Source: Rhodovastum sp963709085
Lineage (GTDB): Bacteria; Pseudomonadota; Alphaproteobacteria; Acetobacterales; Acetobacteraceae
NCBI GenBank assembly: GCA_963709085.1
Contig: CAVPVB010000007.1
Location: 2,232,001-2,296,000, forward strand
Length of the DNA stretch: 64,000 nt
Direction of reading: 5' to 3'
Both the position numbers and the translations under genes were made by a program. Below the pieces are notes generated by a model. The model was not told where the DNA came from. It ran no database searches and worked only from the letters and a program-made list of their open reading frames with translations. Numbering within the stretch: position 1 is the stretch's first letter; each line of letters starts with the position of its first letter. Below, piece by piece: positions 20,590 to 28,657 of the stretch.

Positions 20590-21507
20590 CTAACCGCCAA
20601 CAGGGGGGATGGCGAGATAGGCAAGCCGCTTCATCTCCTTCCGCCCGCGCGCGACCGAATTGAGAATCAGGCCGCAGGAGAAGGCCAGGAAGGACAGCAA
20701 CACCAGGCCCATCGACAGCACCGCCGTCGGCAATCGTCGCACCAGGCCGGTATGCCAGAATTCCACCACCACCGGCACCGCCAGCAGCAATCCGGTCAGC
20801 AGGATCACGGCACCGGAGAGGAAAAAGAACTGCAGCGGCCGCTCCTCCCGGGTCAGCACCAGGATGGTGCGCAGGATGCGCAGGCCATCCTGAATGGTTC
20901 GCAGCTTCGACGTCGATCCCTCCGGCCGCTCCCGGTAGGCGGTGGTGACCTCGTCCACCGGCATGCGCAGTTCCAGGGCATGCACGGTGAACTCGGTTTC
21001 CGTCTCGAAACCGGCGGAAAGGGCCGGAAAAGACTTCACGAAGCGGCGGCTGAACACGCGGTAGCCGGACAGCATGTCCGAGACGCGGTTGCCGAACACC
21101 TTCTGCACCAGCCCGGTCAGCATGAGGTTGCCGAAGCGGTGGCCGGGACGATAGGCGGCCGCGGCATCGGCGACCCTCGTGCCGGTCACCATGTCAAGCC
21201 GGTTCTCGACGAGCAACTGCACCATCTGCGGTGCCGCCGCCGCGTCGTAGGTGTCGTCGCCATCGACCAGCACGTAGATGTCGGCGTCGATATCGGCGAA
21301 GGCGCGGCGAATCACGTTGCCCTTGCCTTGCAGGGACTCCGTCCGCACCACGGCGCCGGCCGTACGGGCCGCCGCCTTGGTGGCGTCGCGCGAGTTGTTG
21401 TCGAACACGTAGATCGTGGCTGTTGGCAGAGCGGCGCGAAGGGCGCCGATCACATGCGGGATCGCCACCTCTTCATTATAGCATGGAATGATGACGGCGA
21501 TCTGCAT
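20590..21507 (-). CDS. Family 2 glycosyltransferase with two C-terminal membrane segments
   Basis: A 305-residue protein. The GT-A domain starts IAVIIPCYNEEVAIPHVI and has the metal-binding VDGDDTYD, like polyprenyl-phosphate glycosyltransferases (DPM1/ArnC type). Two hydrophobic helices near residues 230-255 (LSGAVILLTGLLLAVPVV) and 265-290 (LSMGLVLLSFLAFSCGLIL) anchor it in the inner membrane. ATG 21507 is chosen because GGAG lies eight bases before it; ATG 21516 has no spacing for that site. It likely loads a sugar onto undecaprenyl phosphate for envelope glycans; donor unknown. Confidence 0.85.
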   Translation of the reverse strand: MQIAVIIPCYNEEVAIPHVIGALRAALPTATIYVFDNNSRDATKAAARTAGAVVRTESLQGKGNVIRRAFADIDADIYVLVDGDDTYDAAAAPQMVQLLVENRLDMVTGTRVADAAAAYRPGHRFGNLMLTGLVQKVFGNRVSDMLSGYRVFSRRFVKSFPALSAGFETETEFTVHALELRMPVDEVTTAYRERPEGSTSKLRTIQDGLRILRTILVLTREERPLQFFFLSGAVILLTGLLLAVPVVVEFWHTGLVRRLPTAVLSMGLVLLSFLAFSCGLILNSVARGRKEMKRLAYLAIPPVGG

Positions 21508-21592
21508 GTCACGCATCTCCGGGCGCCGGCTTGCGTTCCGCTCCATCGACGCAGGCGGGGTCGACGCAGGCGGGCGCTGACAGGATTGCGGC

Positions 21593-22099
21593 TCAGTTCG
21601 TCGGCACCGAGGGGGCACCCGTGGCAGGGGCGGCCGGCGCGGGCGCAACCGGAGCGGCAGCCGCCGGAGGGGGTGCGGGCGTGGGCGCAACCGGCACAGG
21701 CGCCGCCGGGGCGGGCGCGGGCGCAGCCGGCGCCAGGGTCGGCCCAGGATTGCCCGGGATCGGGCTGCCTGGAACGGGGCTGCCTGGAACGGGGCTGCCG
21801 GGGGGCACCGGCAGGCTCGGTGCGGCTTTGCCGGCCGGCGGCGCCACGTCCAGGATGGAATGCCGCACGGTGGTGCCCTTGTTCAGCAGCGCCAGCGTCA
21901 GCGAGAGGCCGAAGAACATGGCGGCCAGAATGGCGGTGGTGCGGGTGAGCAGGTTGGCGGTGCCGCGCCCGCTCATGAAGGAGCCCATGCCCTGCGAGGT
22001 GCCGACGCCCAGGCCACCACCCTCGCTGCGCTGCAGCAGAACGACGCCGATCAGGGTGAGCGTCACGAACAGGTGGATGATGAGCAGCACGGTGGTCAT
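21593..22099 (-). CDS. secG: Protein translocase subunit SecG with a long Pro/Ala tail
   Basis: A 168-residue SecG, the small subunit of the SecYEG channel. Two membrane helices are visible: MTTVLLIIHLFVTLTLIGVV and RTTAILAAMFFGLSLTLALL, with the conserved VLLQRSEGGGLG and linker MSGRGTANLLTR between them. The remaining ~80 residues are a low-complexity Pro/Ala/Gly tail that includes a repeated GSPVP unit (GSPVPGSPVPGSPIPGNPGP). SecG is often about 80-130 residues, so the tail is long. It lies between tpiA and a glycosyltransferase; the tpiA-secG-pyrG order is common in alphaproteobacteria. Confidence 0.93.
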   Translation of the reverse strand: MTTVLLIIHLFVTLTLIGVVLLQRSEGGGLGVGTSQGMGSFMSGRGTANLLTRTTAILAAMFFGLSLTLALLNKGTTVRHSILDVAPPAGKAAPSLPVPPGSPVPGSPVPGSPIPGNPGPTLAPAAPAPAPAAPVPVAPTPAPPPAAAAPVAPAPAAPATGAPSVPTN

Positions 22100-22203
22100 G
22101 GGTGTTCCTCGCCGGGGGCCATCCCCGGAAGACGCGGCCTTCTAGCGGCGCAAGGCGGCGAAGGGAAGTGCAGGCCGGCGGCGGTCAGCTTTCGGACAGA
22201 CAC

Positions 22204-22950
22204 TTAGCCAGGTTGCGCCGCGCGGGCGATGGCGAGGAAGTCGGCGGCGACCAGGCTGGCGCCGCCGACCAGGGCGCCGCCCACCTCCGGCAGCGCCAGC
22301 AGCGCCGCGGCATTGGATGGCTTCACCGAACCGCCATACAGGATCAGCACAAGCCGCCCCGCCTCGCCCAGATGCCGCAGCAGCGCGGCGCGGATGAAGG
22401 CGTGCATGGCGGCGATTTCGGCCTCGGTCGGGGTGCGGCCGGTGCCGATCGCCCAGACCGGCTCGTAGGCCACCACGCCGGCGAAATCGCCGGGCAGCGA
22501 GCCGGCAAGCTGGCCGCCCACCACCGCCTCCTGCCGCCCGGCCAGGCGCTCGGCCTCGGTCTCGCCGACGCACACGATGGGCGTGAGCCCGGCCGCCACC
22601 GCGGCCAGCACCTTGGCATGGACCGCCGAATCGGTCTCGGCATGATCGGTGCGCCGTTCGGAATGGCCGAGAATCACCCAGGTCGCGCCGGCATCGCGCA
22701 GCATGTCGGCCGAGAGGTCGCCGGTATGGGCGCCGCTGGTCGCGGCATGGCAATCCTGCCCGCCGAGCGCGATGGTCGCGGTGAGCGCGCCGGCGACCAC
22801 ATCCGCCACCGTGCAGATCACCGTGGCGGGCGGGCAGATCAGCAGGTCGCAGGAGAGGTTCTCGGCGCCGGCCGCGATGTCCTCCGCCAATGCCTCGGCC
22901 TCGGCCAGCAAGCCGTTCATTTTCCAGTTTCCGGCAATCAGCTGGCGCAT
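22204..22950 (-). CDS. tpiA: Triosephosphate isomerase
   Basis: A 248-residue TIM-barrel enzyme interconverting dihydroxyacetone phosphate and glyceraldehyde 3-phosphate. It has the starting RQLIAGNWKMNG (catalytic Lys), the catalytic His in VILGHSERR, the catalytic Glu in VVAYEPVWAIGTG and the phosphate loop LYGGSVKPSNA. The start ATG 22950 has GGGAAAG upstream; longer in-frame extensions are not conserved. Full length. It diverges from the PpiD-like gene at 23079 with about 130 bases between. Confidence 0.97.
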   Translation of the reverse strand: MRQLIAGNWKMNGLLAEAEALAEDIAAGAENLSCDLLICPPATVICTVADVVAGALTATIALGGQDCHAATSGAHTGDLSADMLRDAGATWVILGHSERRTDHAETDSAVHAKVLAAVAAGLTPIVCVGETEAERLAGRQEAVVGGQLAGSLPGDFAGVVAYEPVWAIGTGRTPTEAEIAAMHAFIRAALLRHLGEAGRLVLILYGGSVKPSNAAALLALPEVGGALVGGASLVAADFLAIARAAQPG

Positions 22951-23078
22951 TTCTTTCCCTCTCCGGTGACTGCCCCTCGTGACGGGCATGTTACGGCTTG
23001 CCTCGCTCCTACCGCAGGGAGGCTGGCAAACCAAGGGGGACGGACCTATGGTGCGGCGCTTTTCGTGGTGGATTTCGC

Positions 23079-24995
23079 ATGCTCGTAACGTTTCGTCGCG
23101 GCCTCAACACGTGGCCGGCGCGCCTTTTGTTCATGTTCCTGGTGGTGATGTTCGTCGCCTGGGGGGTCGGCAGCGACATCCTGCGGCTGATCACCGGCGG
23201 CATGTCCGACAACTCGGTCGCCACCGTCGGCAGCCGCAGCATCGGGCTGCCCGAGCTGCAGGACGCCTACCGGCGCCAGCTCGCCCAGGTCATGCGCACC
23301 TTCGGCGGCCACACCGAGCCCACGCCCGAAATCAGGCGCGGCGTCGCGGCGCAGGCGCTGCAGCGGCTGATCACCCAGACCGCGCTGACCGAGACCGCCA
23401 ACGCGATGGGGCTGGTCGTGCCGGAGGCCGCGCTGCGCCAGACGACTTTCCAGATTCCCGCCTTCCACGGCGCCAACGGCCAGTTCGACAAGACCGTGTT
23501 CGAGCAGGTGCTGCGCAACAACGACCTGACCGAACCGCGCTTCCTCGCCCTGCTGCGCGCCGACATGCTGCAGCGGCAGCTGCTGGAGCCGCTGCGCTCC
23601 GGCGCCGTCTCGCCCGACGTGCTGACCCGCGAGGTCTATGCCTTCCAGCAGGAGAAGCGCGTCGCCGACGCGGTCGATCTGCCATTCGCCGCCGCCGCTG
23701 CTCCGGCCGAGCCGACCGAGGCGCAGCTCGACCGCTGGTACGAAAACCACAAGGACCAGTACTCCACCCTGGAGCTGCGCCACATCAAGGCGGTGATCCT
23801 CTCGCCCGAGACGATGGCGAAGGACGTGCAGGTGACCGAGGACGATTTGCGCGGCGCCTACGAACAGGCGCGCGCCACCTACAATCTGCCGGAGAAGCGC
23901 AGCGCCGAGGTGGTGCTGCTGTCGGACGAAGCGGCGGCCAAGGCCCTCGCCGCGCAGTGGCTGGCCGGGGCGGACTGGGCGACCATCCAGGCCGCTGCCA
24001 CCAAGGCCGGCGGCACGCCGGTCGATCTGACCGACTCGACCCGCGAGCAGATTCCCTCTCCCGAGCTGGCCGATGCGGTGTTCGCCGCCGCGCCTGATGT
24101 GGTCGGCCCGCCGGTGCGGACGGCGCTCGGCTGGTACGCGGTGAAGGTAACGAAGGTCACGCCCGGCACGGCGAAGACGCTGGACGAGGTGCGCGACGAT
24201 CTGCGCGCCCGGGTGATCGCCGACAAGGCGGCCGACCTGCTCTACGACCGCGCCAACAAGGTCGGGGACCTGCTGGCCGGCGGCGTGCCGCTCGACAACA
24301 TGCCGAGCGACCTCGGCCTGGCCGGCGTCACCGGCACGCTGGACGCCCAGGGCAACACGGCTACGGGCCAGCCCGCGCCGATTCCGGGCAGCGACGAGCT
24401 GCGTTCCACCCTGATCCAGGCCGCCTTCCAGATGAAGCAGGGCGAGCCGGCGCGGCTGACCCAGGTGCCGGCCGAAGGCAGCCCGCAGGCGTTTTTCGCC
24501 GTGATCGTGGAAGATATTACGCCGCCGGCGCCCAAGCCGTTCGCCGAAGTGGCCGATCGTGTGCGCGCCGACTGGACGCATGACGCGATCCGCCACAGCC
24601 AGGAGGAAGCCGCCGCGAAAATCCTGGCGGCGGTGAAGGCGGGCAAATCATTGCCGGACGCGGCCGGCGGCCTGACGGTGCGCCATTTGCCGCCGGTCGG
24701 CCGCGCCGCGCCCGCCGCGGGCGTGCCGGCGCAGCTCATCTCGCCGCTGTTCAGCCTGAAGGTTGGCGAACCGACCATGGCGGAGACCCCTGAGGGCTTC
24801 GTGGTCGCGGTGCTGCGCGAGGTGCAGGCCCCCGACCCGGCCGCCGACCCGGTCGGCTATGGCCAGATTCGCGACGCGTTGACACGGGCCATCGCCAACG
24901 ACATGGAAAACGTGTTTGCCACCGCCGTCCGCGACCGCGCCAACCCGCGGGTGAACCGGCCGGTGTTGGAGCAGCTCATTCAGCGATCCGAGTGA
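23079..24995 (+). CDS. ppiD: Membrane-anchored peptidyl-prolyl isomerase, PpiD/SurA-like
   Basis: A 638-residue protein with a single N-terminal membrane helix (LLFMFLVVMFVAWGVGSDIL) and a large periplasmic part. It holds a SurA_N/PpiD-type chaperone segment (ALQRLITQTALTETANAMGL ... FDKTVFEQVLRNNDLTEPRF) and a parvulin region around residues 240-360 (LELRHIKAVILSPETM ... GLGWYAVKV-like end). PpiD helps outer-membrane and secreted proteins leave the Sec channel. ATG 23079 is chosen because it begins just before the anchor, as in the family. It is directly followed by trpE with about 50 bases between; this order is common in alphaproteobacteria. Confidence 0.88.
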   Translation: MLVTFRRGLNTWPARLLFMFLVVMFVAWGVGSDILRLITGGMSDNSVATVGSRSIGLPELQDAYRRQLAQVMRTFGGHTEPTPEIRRGVAAQALQRLITQTALTETANAMGLVVPEAALRQTTFQIPAFHGANGQFDKTVFEQVLRNNDLTEPRFLALLRADMLQRQLLEPLRSGAVSPDVLTREVYAFQQEKRVADAVDLPFAAAAAPAEPTEAQLDRWYENHKDQYSTLELRHIKAVILSPETMAKDVQVTEDDLRGAYEQARATYNLPEKRSAEVVLLSDEAAAKALAAQWLAGADWATIQAAATKAGGTPVDLTDSTREQIPSPELADAVFAAAPDVVGPPVRTALGWYAVKVTKVTPGTAKTLDEVRDDLRARVIADKAADLLYDRANKVGDLLAGGVPLDNMPSDLGLAGVTGTLDAQGNTATGQPAPIPGSDELRSTLIQAAFQMKQGEPARLTQVPAEGSPQAFFAVIVEDITPPAPKPFAEVADRVRADWTHDAIRHSQEEAAAKILAAVKAGKSLPDAAGGLTVRHLPPVGRAAPAAGVPAQLISPLFSLKVGEPTMAETPEGFVVAVLREVQAPDPAADPVGYGQIRDALTRAIANDMENVFATAVRDRANPRVNRPVLEQLIQRSE

Positions 24996-25043
24996 TTTTC
25001 ACCCCGCCCCGTTTTCACCTCGCCCAGCAAGGGACCCCGACCT

Positions 25044-26552
25044 ATGGACGCCTCCCCCGGCTTCGCCGCGTTCCGGCAGGATTACGAGCAGGGACACGGG
25101 CATCTGCTCTGGCGACGGGCGGTGGCGGATCTGGACACGCCGGTGGCGGTGTTCCTGAAGCTGGCCCACGGCAAGCCCAACACTTTCCTGCTGGAAAGCG
25201 TGGAAGGCGGTGCCAGTCGCGGCCGCTATTCCATCATCGGGCTGTTGCCCGACCTGGTGTGGCGCTGCCGCGGCGGCCGGGCGGAGCTGAACCGGCACGC
25301 CTTGTCCGCCCCTTATGCCTTCGCCGTGGACGACCGGCCGGCGTTGGACAGCCTGCGCGCCGTGGTGGCCGAGTCGCGCCTGGAGGTGCCGGAGGGGCTG
25401 CCGCCGATGTGCGGCGGGCTGATCGGCTATCTCGGCTACGACATGGTGCGGCTGATGGAGCGGCTGCCGGAGAAGAACCGGGCCAGCATCGACGTGCCCG
25501 ACGCGCTGCTGGCGCGGCCGACGCTGTATGCCATCTTCGACACCGTCACCGACCTGCTCACCCTGGCCGCCCCGGTCTATCCGCGCGAGGGGCTGTCGGC
25601 CGAGGCGGCATGGAACGCGGCACAGGCGACGCTGGAGCAGGCGGAGGCGGCTTTGGCCCGGCCGTTGCCGCTGGCAGCCCCGCCGGTGGCGCTGCCGCCC
25701 CTGCCCGCCCCCACCTCCAACTTTACCCGCGAGGGTTTCGTCGCGGCGGTGGAGAAGGCCAAGGAATATATCCGCGCCGGCGACGCGTTCCAGATCGTGC
25801 CGAGCCAGCGCTTTTCGGTTCCGTTTGCCTTGCCGCCCTTCGCGCTTTATCGCGCGTTGCGCCGCATCAGCCCGGCCCCGTTTCTTTTCTTCCTCGATTT
25901 CGGCGGCTTCGCGGTGGTGGGCTCCAGCCCGGAAATCCTGGTGCGGCTGCGCGACGGCACCGTGACCATCCGCCCGCTCGCCGGCACACGGCGGCGCGGG
26001 GCGACCCATGCCGAGGACCAGATTCTGGCCGCCGAATTGCTGGCCGACCCGAAGGAGCGGGCCGAGCACCTGATGCTGCTCGACCTCGGGCGCAACGATG
26101 TCGGCCGGGTGGCCGAGTTGGGCAGCGTGCGGGTGACGGAGAGCTTCGCCATCGAGCGGTTCAGCCATGTGATGCACATCGCCTCCGACGTGCAGGGCAC
26201 GTTGCGCGAAGGGCTCGACGCTATCGATGCGCTGGCGGCGGGGTTCCCGGCCGGCACGTTGACCGGGGCGCCGAAGGTGCGGGCGATGGAGATCATCGAG
26301 GAGCTGGAACCGACCCGGCGCGGCGTCTATGCCGGCTGCATCGGCTACTTCGCCGCCAACGGCACGATGGATACCTGCATCGGGCTGCGCACGGCGGTGG
26401 TGAAGGACGGCACCATGCATGTGCAGGCCGGCGCCGGCATTGTCGCCGACTCCGACCCGCAGGCCGAATACGAGGAAACCCGGCAAAAAGCGCAATCACT
26501 GCTGCGGGCAGCAGAAGAAGCGGTAAGATTCGCAGCCGGCAAAAACGCCTAA
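25044..26552 (+). CDS. trpE: Anthranilate synthase component I
   Basis: A 502-residue chorismate-using enzyme, first step of tryptophan synthesis with TrpG. Conserved blocks: FLLESVEGGASRGRYSIIG at the feedback site, FRVPSQRFSV-type strand (FQIVPSQRFSVPFALPP), VVGSSPEILVRL, IRPLAGTRRRG and GTLTGAPKVRAMEIIEELEP, GCIGYFAANG. The LLESVEGG feedback-binding motif suggests tryptophan inhibition. It is separated by 5 kb from trpGDC, a split arrangement typical of alphaproteobacteria. No leader peptide rich in Trp codons was seen upstream. Confidence 0.96.
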   Translation: MDASPGFAAFRQDYEQGHGHLLWRRAVADLDTPVAVFLKLAHGKPNTFLLESVEGGASRGRYSIIGLLPDLVWRCRGGRAELNRHALSAPYAFAVDDRPALDSLRAVVAESRLEVPEGLPPMCGGLIGYLGYDMVRLMERLPEKNRASIDVPDALLARPTLYAIFDTVTDLLTLAAPVYPREGLSAEAAWNAAQATLEQAEAALARPLPLAAPPVALPPLPAPTSNFTREGFVAAVEKAKEYIRAGDAFQIVPSQRFSVPFALPPFALYRALRRISPAPFLFFLDFGGFAVVGSSPEILVRLRDGTVTIRPLAGTRRRGATHAEDQILAAELLADPKERAEHLMLLDLGRNDVGRVAELGSVRVTESFAIERFSHVMHIASDVQGTLREGLDAIDALAAGFPAGTLTGAPKVRAMEIIEELEPTRRGVYAGCIGYFAANGTMDTCIGLRTAVVKDGTMHVQAGAGIVADSDPQAEYEETRQKAQSLLRAAEEAVRFAAGKNA

Positions 26553-26563
26553 CGGAACGGAGT

Positions 26564-26607
26564 CCAGGGGTCCACCGACCCCTGGCGGGTCCAGGGCAGA
26601 GCCCTGG
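26564..26607. repeat. Dispersed palindromic repeat, copy C (double hairpin)
   Basis: CCAGGGG (26564-26570) pairs with CCCCTGG (26579-26585), followed by the core palindrome CCAGGGCAGAGCCCTGG at 26591-26607. It lies between the stops of the convergent trpE and the small HTH gene, so it probably ends both transcripts. Confidence 0.7.
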
Positions 26608-26614
26608 CCTTCCT

Positions 26615-26950
26615 TTAAGCCGCTGCGTGCAACTCGCCCATTCCGCCGCGACGCACCGGCGAGGCGTCGGCCTGGCGCAGGCCCGCGACTTCCACGCCGC
26701 TGCAACGAGCGGCCTCGATGCGCTGCAGCAGGCGGGCTGCGGCGTCACGGTCGTCGGGATAGAGAACTGAGACGAGAACGGGCGGCAATTGGCCGCGGTC
26801 GGCGGCCCGGTTCAGGGCGGCCCAGATGGTCTGCCGGTGGCAGCCATACGCCTCAGCAATGGCGGCAAGTGATTCGCCGAGCGAGCGCAGGCGCACGATA
26901 TCCCAAAGCGATGGCGCCGGCTTGCGGCAGGGCTTGTAGACGCGCGACAT
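26615..26950 (-). CDS. Small helix-turn-helix protein of unknown role
   Basis: A 111-residue basic protein beginning MSRVYKPCRKPAPSLWDIVR. Residues ~20-45 (LRSLGESLAAIAEAYGCHRQ then TIWAALNRA) look like a resolvase/sigma-like helix-turn-helix. The rest is Arg/Ala-rich with no domain I recognise. ATG 26950 is chosen because it starts the conserved-looking part and has GGTGG close upstream. It could be a small regulator or a remnant of a mobile-element DNA-binding protein. It lies convergent to trpE and on the far side of the puc array terminator. Confidence 0.55.
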   Translation of the reverse strand: MSRVYKPCRKPAPSLWDIVRLRSLGESLAAIAEAYGCHRQTIWAALNRAADRGQLPPVLVSVLYPDDRDAAARLLQRIEAARCSGVEVAGLRQADASPVRRGGMGELHAAA

Positions 26951-27145
26951 GGACCACCCCCTGTGGTTCAGCCCGGCAACCGCATCGCGGCGGACCGGTG
27001 CGGGGCGGCGCATTCGCGCCCTGCCCTGCCCAGATCGGGTCCGGGTGCCCCGACAGGGGCGCAGCCGGAAGCGGAGGGTCCGGGTTCGGAAATGACGTCA
27101 CCCTTGACGTCAGGATTGGACAATCGCCCATTCCGGCACCCGGCA

Positions 27146-27183
27146 GCGGATGGGGCGGGCACGCTTGCCCGGATCCCATCCGC
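27146..27183 (-). terminator. Strong hairpin downstream of the puc array
   Basis: GCGGATGGG (27146-27154) pairs with CCCATCCGC (27175-27183), with an inner GGGCA/TGCCC pair, giving a long GC-rich stem 31 bases past the last pucA stop. No T-run follows in the leftward direction, so it may protect the mRNA 3' end as much as stop transcription. Confidence 0.55.
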
Positions 27184-27213
27184 CACCGGCCGAAATCGGC
27201 GCGGATGCGCTGA

Positions 27214-27387
27214 TTACTTCGCCGCCGCGACCTTAGCCGGGGCCGCCAGGAAATTGTACTTACCGCTGCCGATCACTGCGACATGGATGACCACAGCCAC
27301 CACCAGCGCGGCAATCCAGATCGGAACCAGCCACTGAGCGGGGTTGATGACGAGCCAGATCTTGTAGTCGTCTGCCGGGTTTGCCAT
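27214..27387 (-). CDS. pucA: Light-harvesting 2 alpha subunit, cassette 4
   Basis: A 57-residue single-helix antenna apoprotein. After Met removal the numbering fits the Phaeospirillum (Rhodospirillum) molischianum LH2 alpha chain without gaps: start ANPADDYKIWLVINP with Asp6 (B800 bacteriochlorophyll ligand in that structure) and His34 (B850 ligand) in VVIHVAVIG. The position of Trp45, which hydrogen-bonds the B850 acetyl in that structure, is Phe here (KYNFL). It lies 17 bases after its pucB with GTGGAG upstream. Last cassette of the leftward array. Confidence 0.95.
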   Translation of the reverse strand: MANPADDYKIWLVINPAQWLVPIWIAALVVAVVIHVAVIGSGKYNFLAAPAKVAAAK

Positions 27388-27404
27388 TTTCAAGTTCTCC
27401 ACGA

Positions 27405-27542
27405 TCAGAACCAAGGCTTCCAGGCGATGACCAGCAGATGCGCAACCGCGGCGACGCCGAGGAACGCAGTGAAGGTGGTCTTGAACTGCTCGTGGAATTC
27501 CTTGGCTTCTTCTTCAGTCAAGCCAGAGAGAGACTTCGCCAT
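27405..27542 (-). CDS. pucB: Light-harvesting 2 beta subunit, cassette 4
   Basis: A 45-residue antenna apoprotein, MAKSLSGLTEEEAKEFHEQF then KTTFTAFLGVAAVAHLLVIA and WKPWF. His17 (near B800) and His35 (B850 ligand) and the C-terminal Trp44 are all present in molischianum numbering. It is shorter than usual gene-finder limits and is easily missed. It pairs with the pucA 17 bases downstream. Confidence 0.95.
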   Translation of the reverse strand: MAKSLSGLTEEEAKEFHEQFKTTFTAFLGVAAVAHLLVIAWKPWF

Positions 27543-27573
27543 CTAACGACACTCCTGAGAGAATTCAGATCGC

Positions 27574-27608
27574 CGTCCGTTGCGCCGGCGCTTGCGCCGG
27601 CGCGGACG
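27574..27608 (-). repeat. Hairpin between puc cassettes 3 and 4
   Basis: Two copies of GCGCCGGCGC (27582-27591 and 27594-27603), flanked by CGTCCG and CGGACG, can form one long GC stem with a TT loop and a small bulge. Its place between pucA of cassette 3 and pucB of cassette 4 suits partial termination or mRNA protection. Confidence 0.55.
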
Positions 27609-27614
27609 CGGTGA

Positions 27615-27788
27615 CTAGCTGGCTGCCGCAACCTTCGCAGGCGCTGCCAGGAAGTTGTACTTCCCGCTGCCGATCACGGCGACGTGGATGACCACAGCCA
27701 CCGCCAGCGCGGCGATCCAGATCGGAACCAGATACTTGGCGGGGTTGATGACGAGCCAGATCTTGTAGTCGTCTGCCGGGTTTGCCAT
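27615..27788 (-). CDS. pucA: Light-harvesting 2 alpha subunit, cassette 3
   Basis: A 57-residue alpha chain nearly identical to the cassette 4 protein, with NPAKYLVPIWIAALAVAV in the membrane span, ligands Asp6 and His34, and Phe at the position of Trp45. It ends AKVAAAS. TAGGAG lies in the 17-base gap after its pucB. Confidence 0.95.
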   Translation of the reverse strand: MANPADDYKIWLVINPAKYLVPIWIAALAVAVVIHVAVIGSGKYNFLAAPAKVAAAS

Positions 27789-27805
27789 TTTCATGTGCTC
27801 CTAGA

Positions 27806-27940
27806 TCAGAACCAAGGCTTCCAGGCCAGGACCAACAGATGCGCAACCGCGGCGACGCCGAGGAACGCAGTGAAGGTGGTCTTGAACTGCTCGTGGAATT
27901 CCTTGGCTTCTTCTTCGCTCAAGCCAGAGAGAGATGCCAT
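27806..27940 (-). CDS. pucB: Light-harvesting 2 beta subunit, cassette 3
   Basis: A 44-residue beta chain, MASLSGLSEEEAKEFHEQF followed by the same span as its paralogues and the end LLVLAWKPWF. His in the EFHEQF segment and His in VAHLL are the pigment contacts; the Trp near the C-terminus is kept. One residue shorter at the N-terminus than cassettes 1 and 4. Confidence 0.95.
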   Translation of the reverse strand: MASLSGLSEEEAKEFHEQFKTTFTAFLGVAAVAHLLVLAWKPWF

Positions 27941-27967
27941 CTAATTACCCTCCTTAGGAATTTCGGA

Positions 27968-28141
27968 TTACTTCGCCGCAGCGACTTTGGCCGGCGCCGC
28001 GAGGAAGTTGTACTTCCCGCTGCCGATCACGGCGACGTGGATGACCACAGCCACCGCCAGCGCGGCGATCCAGATCGGAACCAGCCACTGGGCGGGGTTG
28101 ATGACGAGCCAGATCTTGTAGTCGTCTGCCGGGTTTGCCAT
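27968..28141 (-). CDS. pucA: Light-harvesting 2 alpha subunit, cassette 2
   Basis: A 57-residue alpha chain, MANPADDYKIWLVINPAQWL then VPIWIAALAVAVVIHVAVIG, ending KVAAAK. It differs by one residue from the cassette 4 chain (LAVAV for LVVAV). Only 27 bases separate it from the next pucB, so cassettes 2 and 3 are tightly coupled. Confidence 0.95.
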   Translation of the reverse strand: MANPADDYKIWLVINPAQWLVPIWIAALAVAVVIHVAVIGSGKYNFLAAPAKVAAAK

Positions 28142-28158
28142 TTTCATGTGCTCCTAGA

Positions 28159-28293
28159 TCAGAACCAAGGCTTCCAGGCCAGGACCAGCAGATGCGCAAC
28201 CGCGGCAACGCCGAGGAAGGCAGTGAAGGTGGTCTTGAACTGCTCGTGGAATTCCTTGGCCTCTTCTTCGCTCAGGCCGGAAAGATTCGCCAT
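28159..28293 (-). CDS. pucB: Light-harvesting 2 beta subunit, cassette 2
   Basis: A 44-residue beta chain, MANLSGLSEEEAKEFHEQF and the same core span, ending LLVLAWKPWF. Pigment-binding His residues and C-terminal Trp are kept. It is the first gene after the long 155-base spacer that follows cassette 1. Confidence 0.95.
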   Translation of the reverse strand: MANLSGLSEEEAKEFHEQFKTTFTAFLGVAAVAHLLVLAWKPWF

Positions 28294-28326
28294 TTAAGTC
28301 CCCTCCTCAGGGATACTCTGTCATTG

Positions 28327-28371
28327 CCGCGCGAGTCCCGCGCGGCCGGGAATTACGTGGCAAGCTGCCAC
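28327..28371 (-). repeat. Two hairpins between puc cassettes 1 and 2
   Basis: CCGCGCG/CGCGCGG (28327-28345, loop of five) and GTGGCA/TGCCAC (28357-28371, loop of three) lie in the 155-base spacer between cassettes 1 and 2. Such stems between puc genes can set the ratio of upstream to downstream transcript by partial termination or mRNA protection; that role is inferred here. Confidence 0.5.
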
Positions 28372-28448
28372 GCCTCGTCTCGGCAAAGTCATCTCTGGCA
28401 GGGGGCCGGACCAAATGCGTCCCAATGGGTCCGGCTCACGGCAGAGAG

Positions 28449-28640
28449 TTACGCGGGCGGGCCGATCGAGCTCGCCGCGACGACCTTGGCCGGAGCTGCC
28501 AGGAAGTTGTATTTCGGGCTGCCGATCACGGCGATGTGGATGACCACAGCCACCGCCAGCGCGGCGATCCAGATCGGAACCAGGAACTTGGCGGGGTTGA
28601 TGACGAGCCAGATCTTCCAGTCGTCTGCGGGATTTGCCAT
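28449..28640 (-). CDS. pucA: Light-harvesting 2 alpha subunit, cassette 1 (most diverged)
   Basis: A 63-residue alpha chain that differs from the others: Trp7 for Tyr7 (DDWKIW), NPAKFL, Pro for Gly in GSPKYNFL and a longer end VVAASSIGPPA. Asp6 and His34 are kept and Phe again replaces Trp45. It is the promoter-proximal copy, so it should be transcribed whenever the array is. It may give a spectrally or structurally distinct LH2. Confidence 0.95.
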   Translation of the reverse strand: MANPADDWKIWLVINPAKFLVPIWIAALAVAVVIHIAVIGSPKYNFLAAPAKVVAASSIGPPA

Positions 28641-28657
28641 TTCTACTTACTCCTAGA

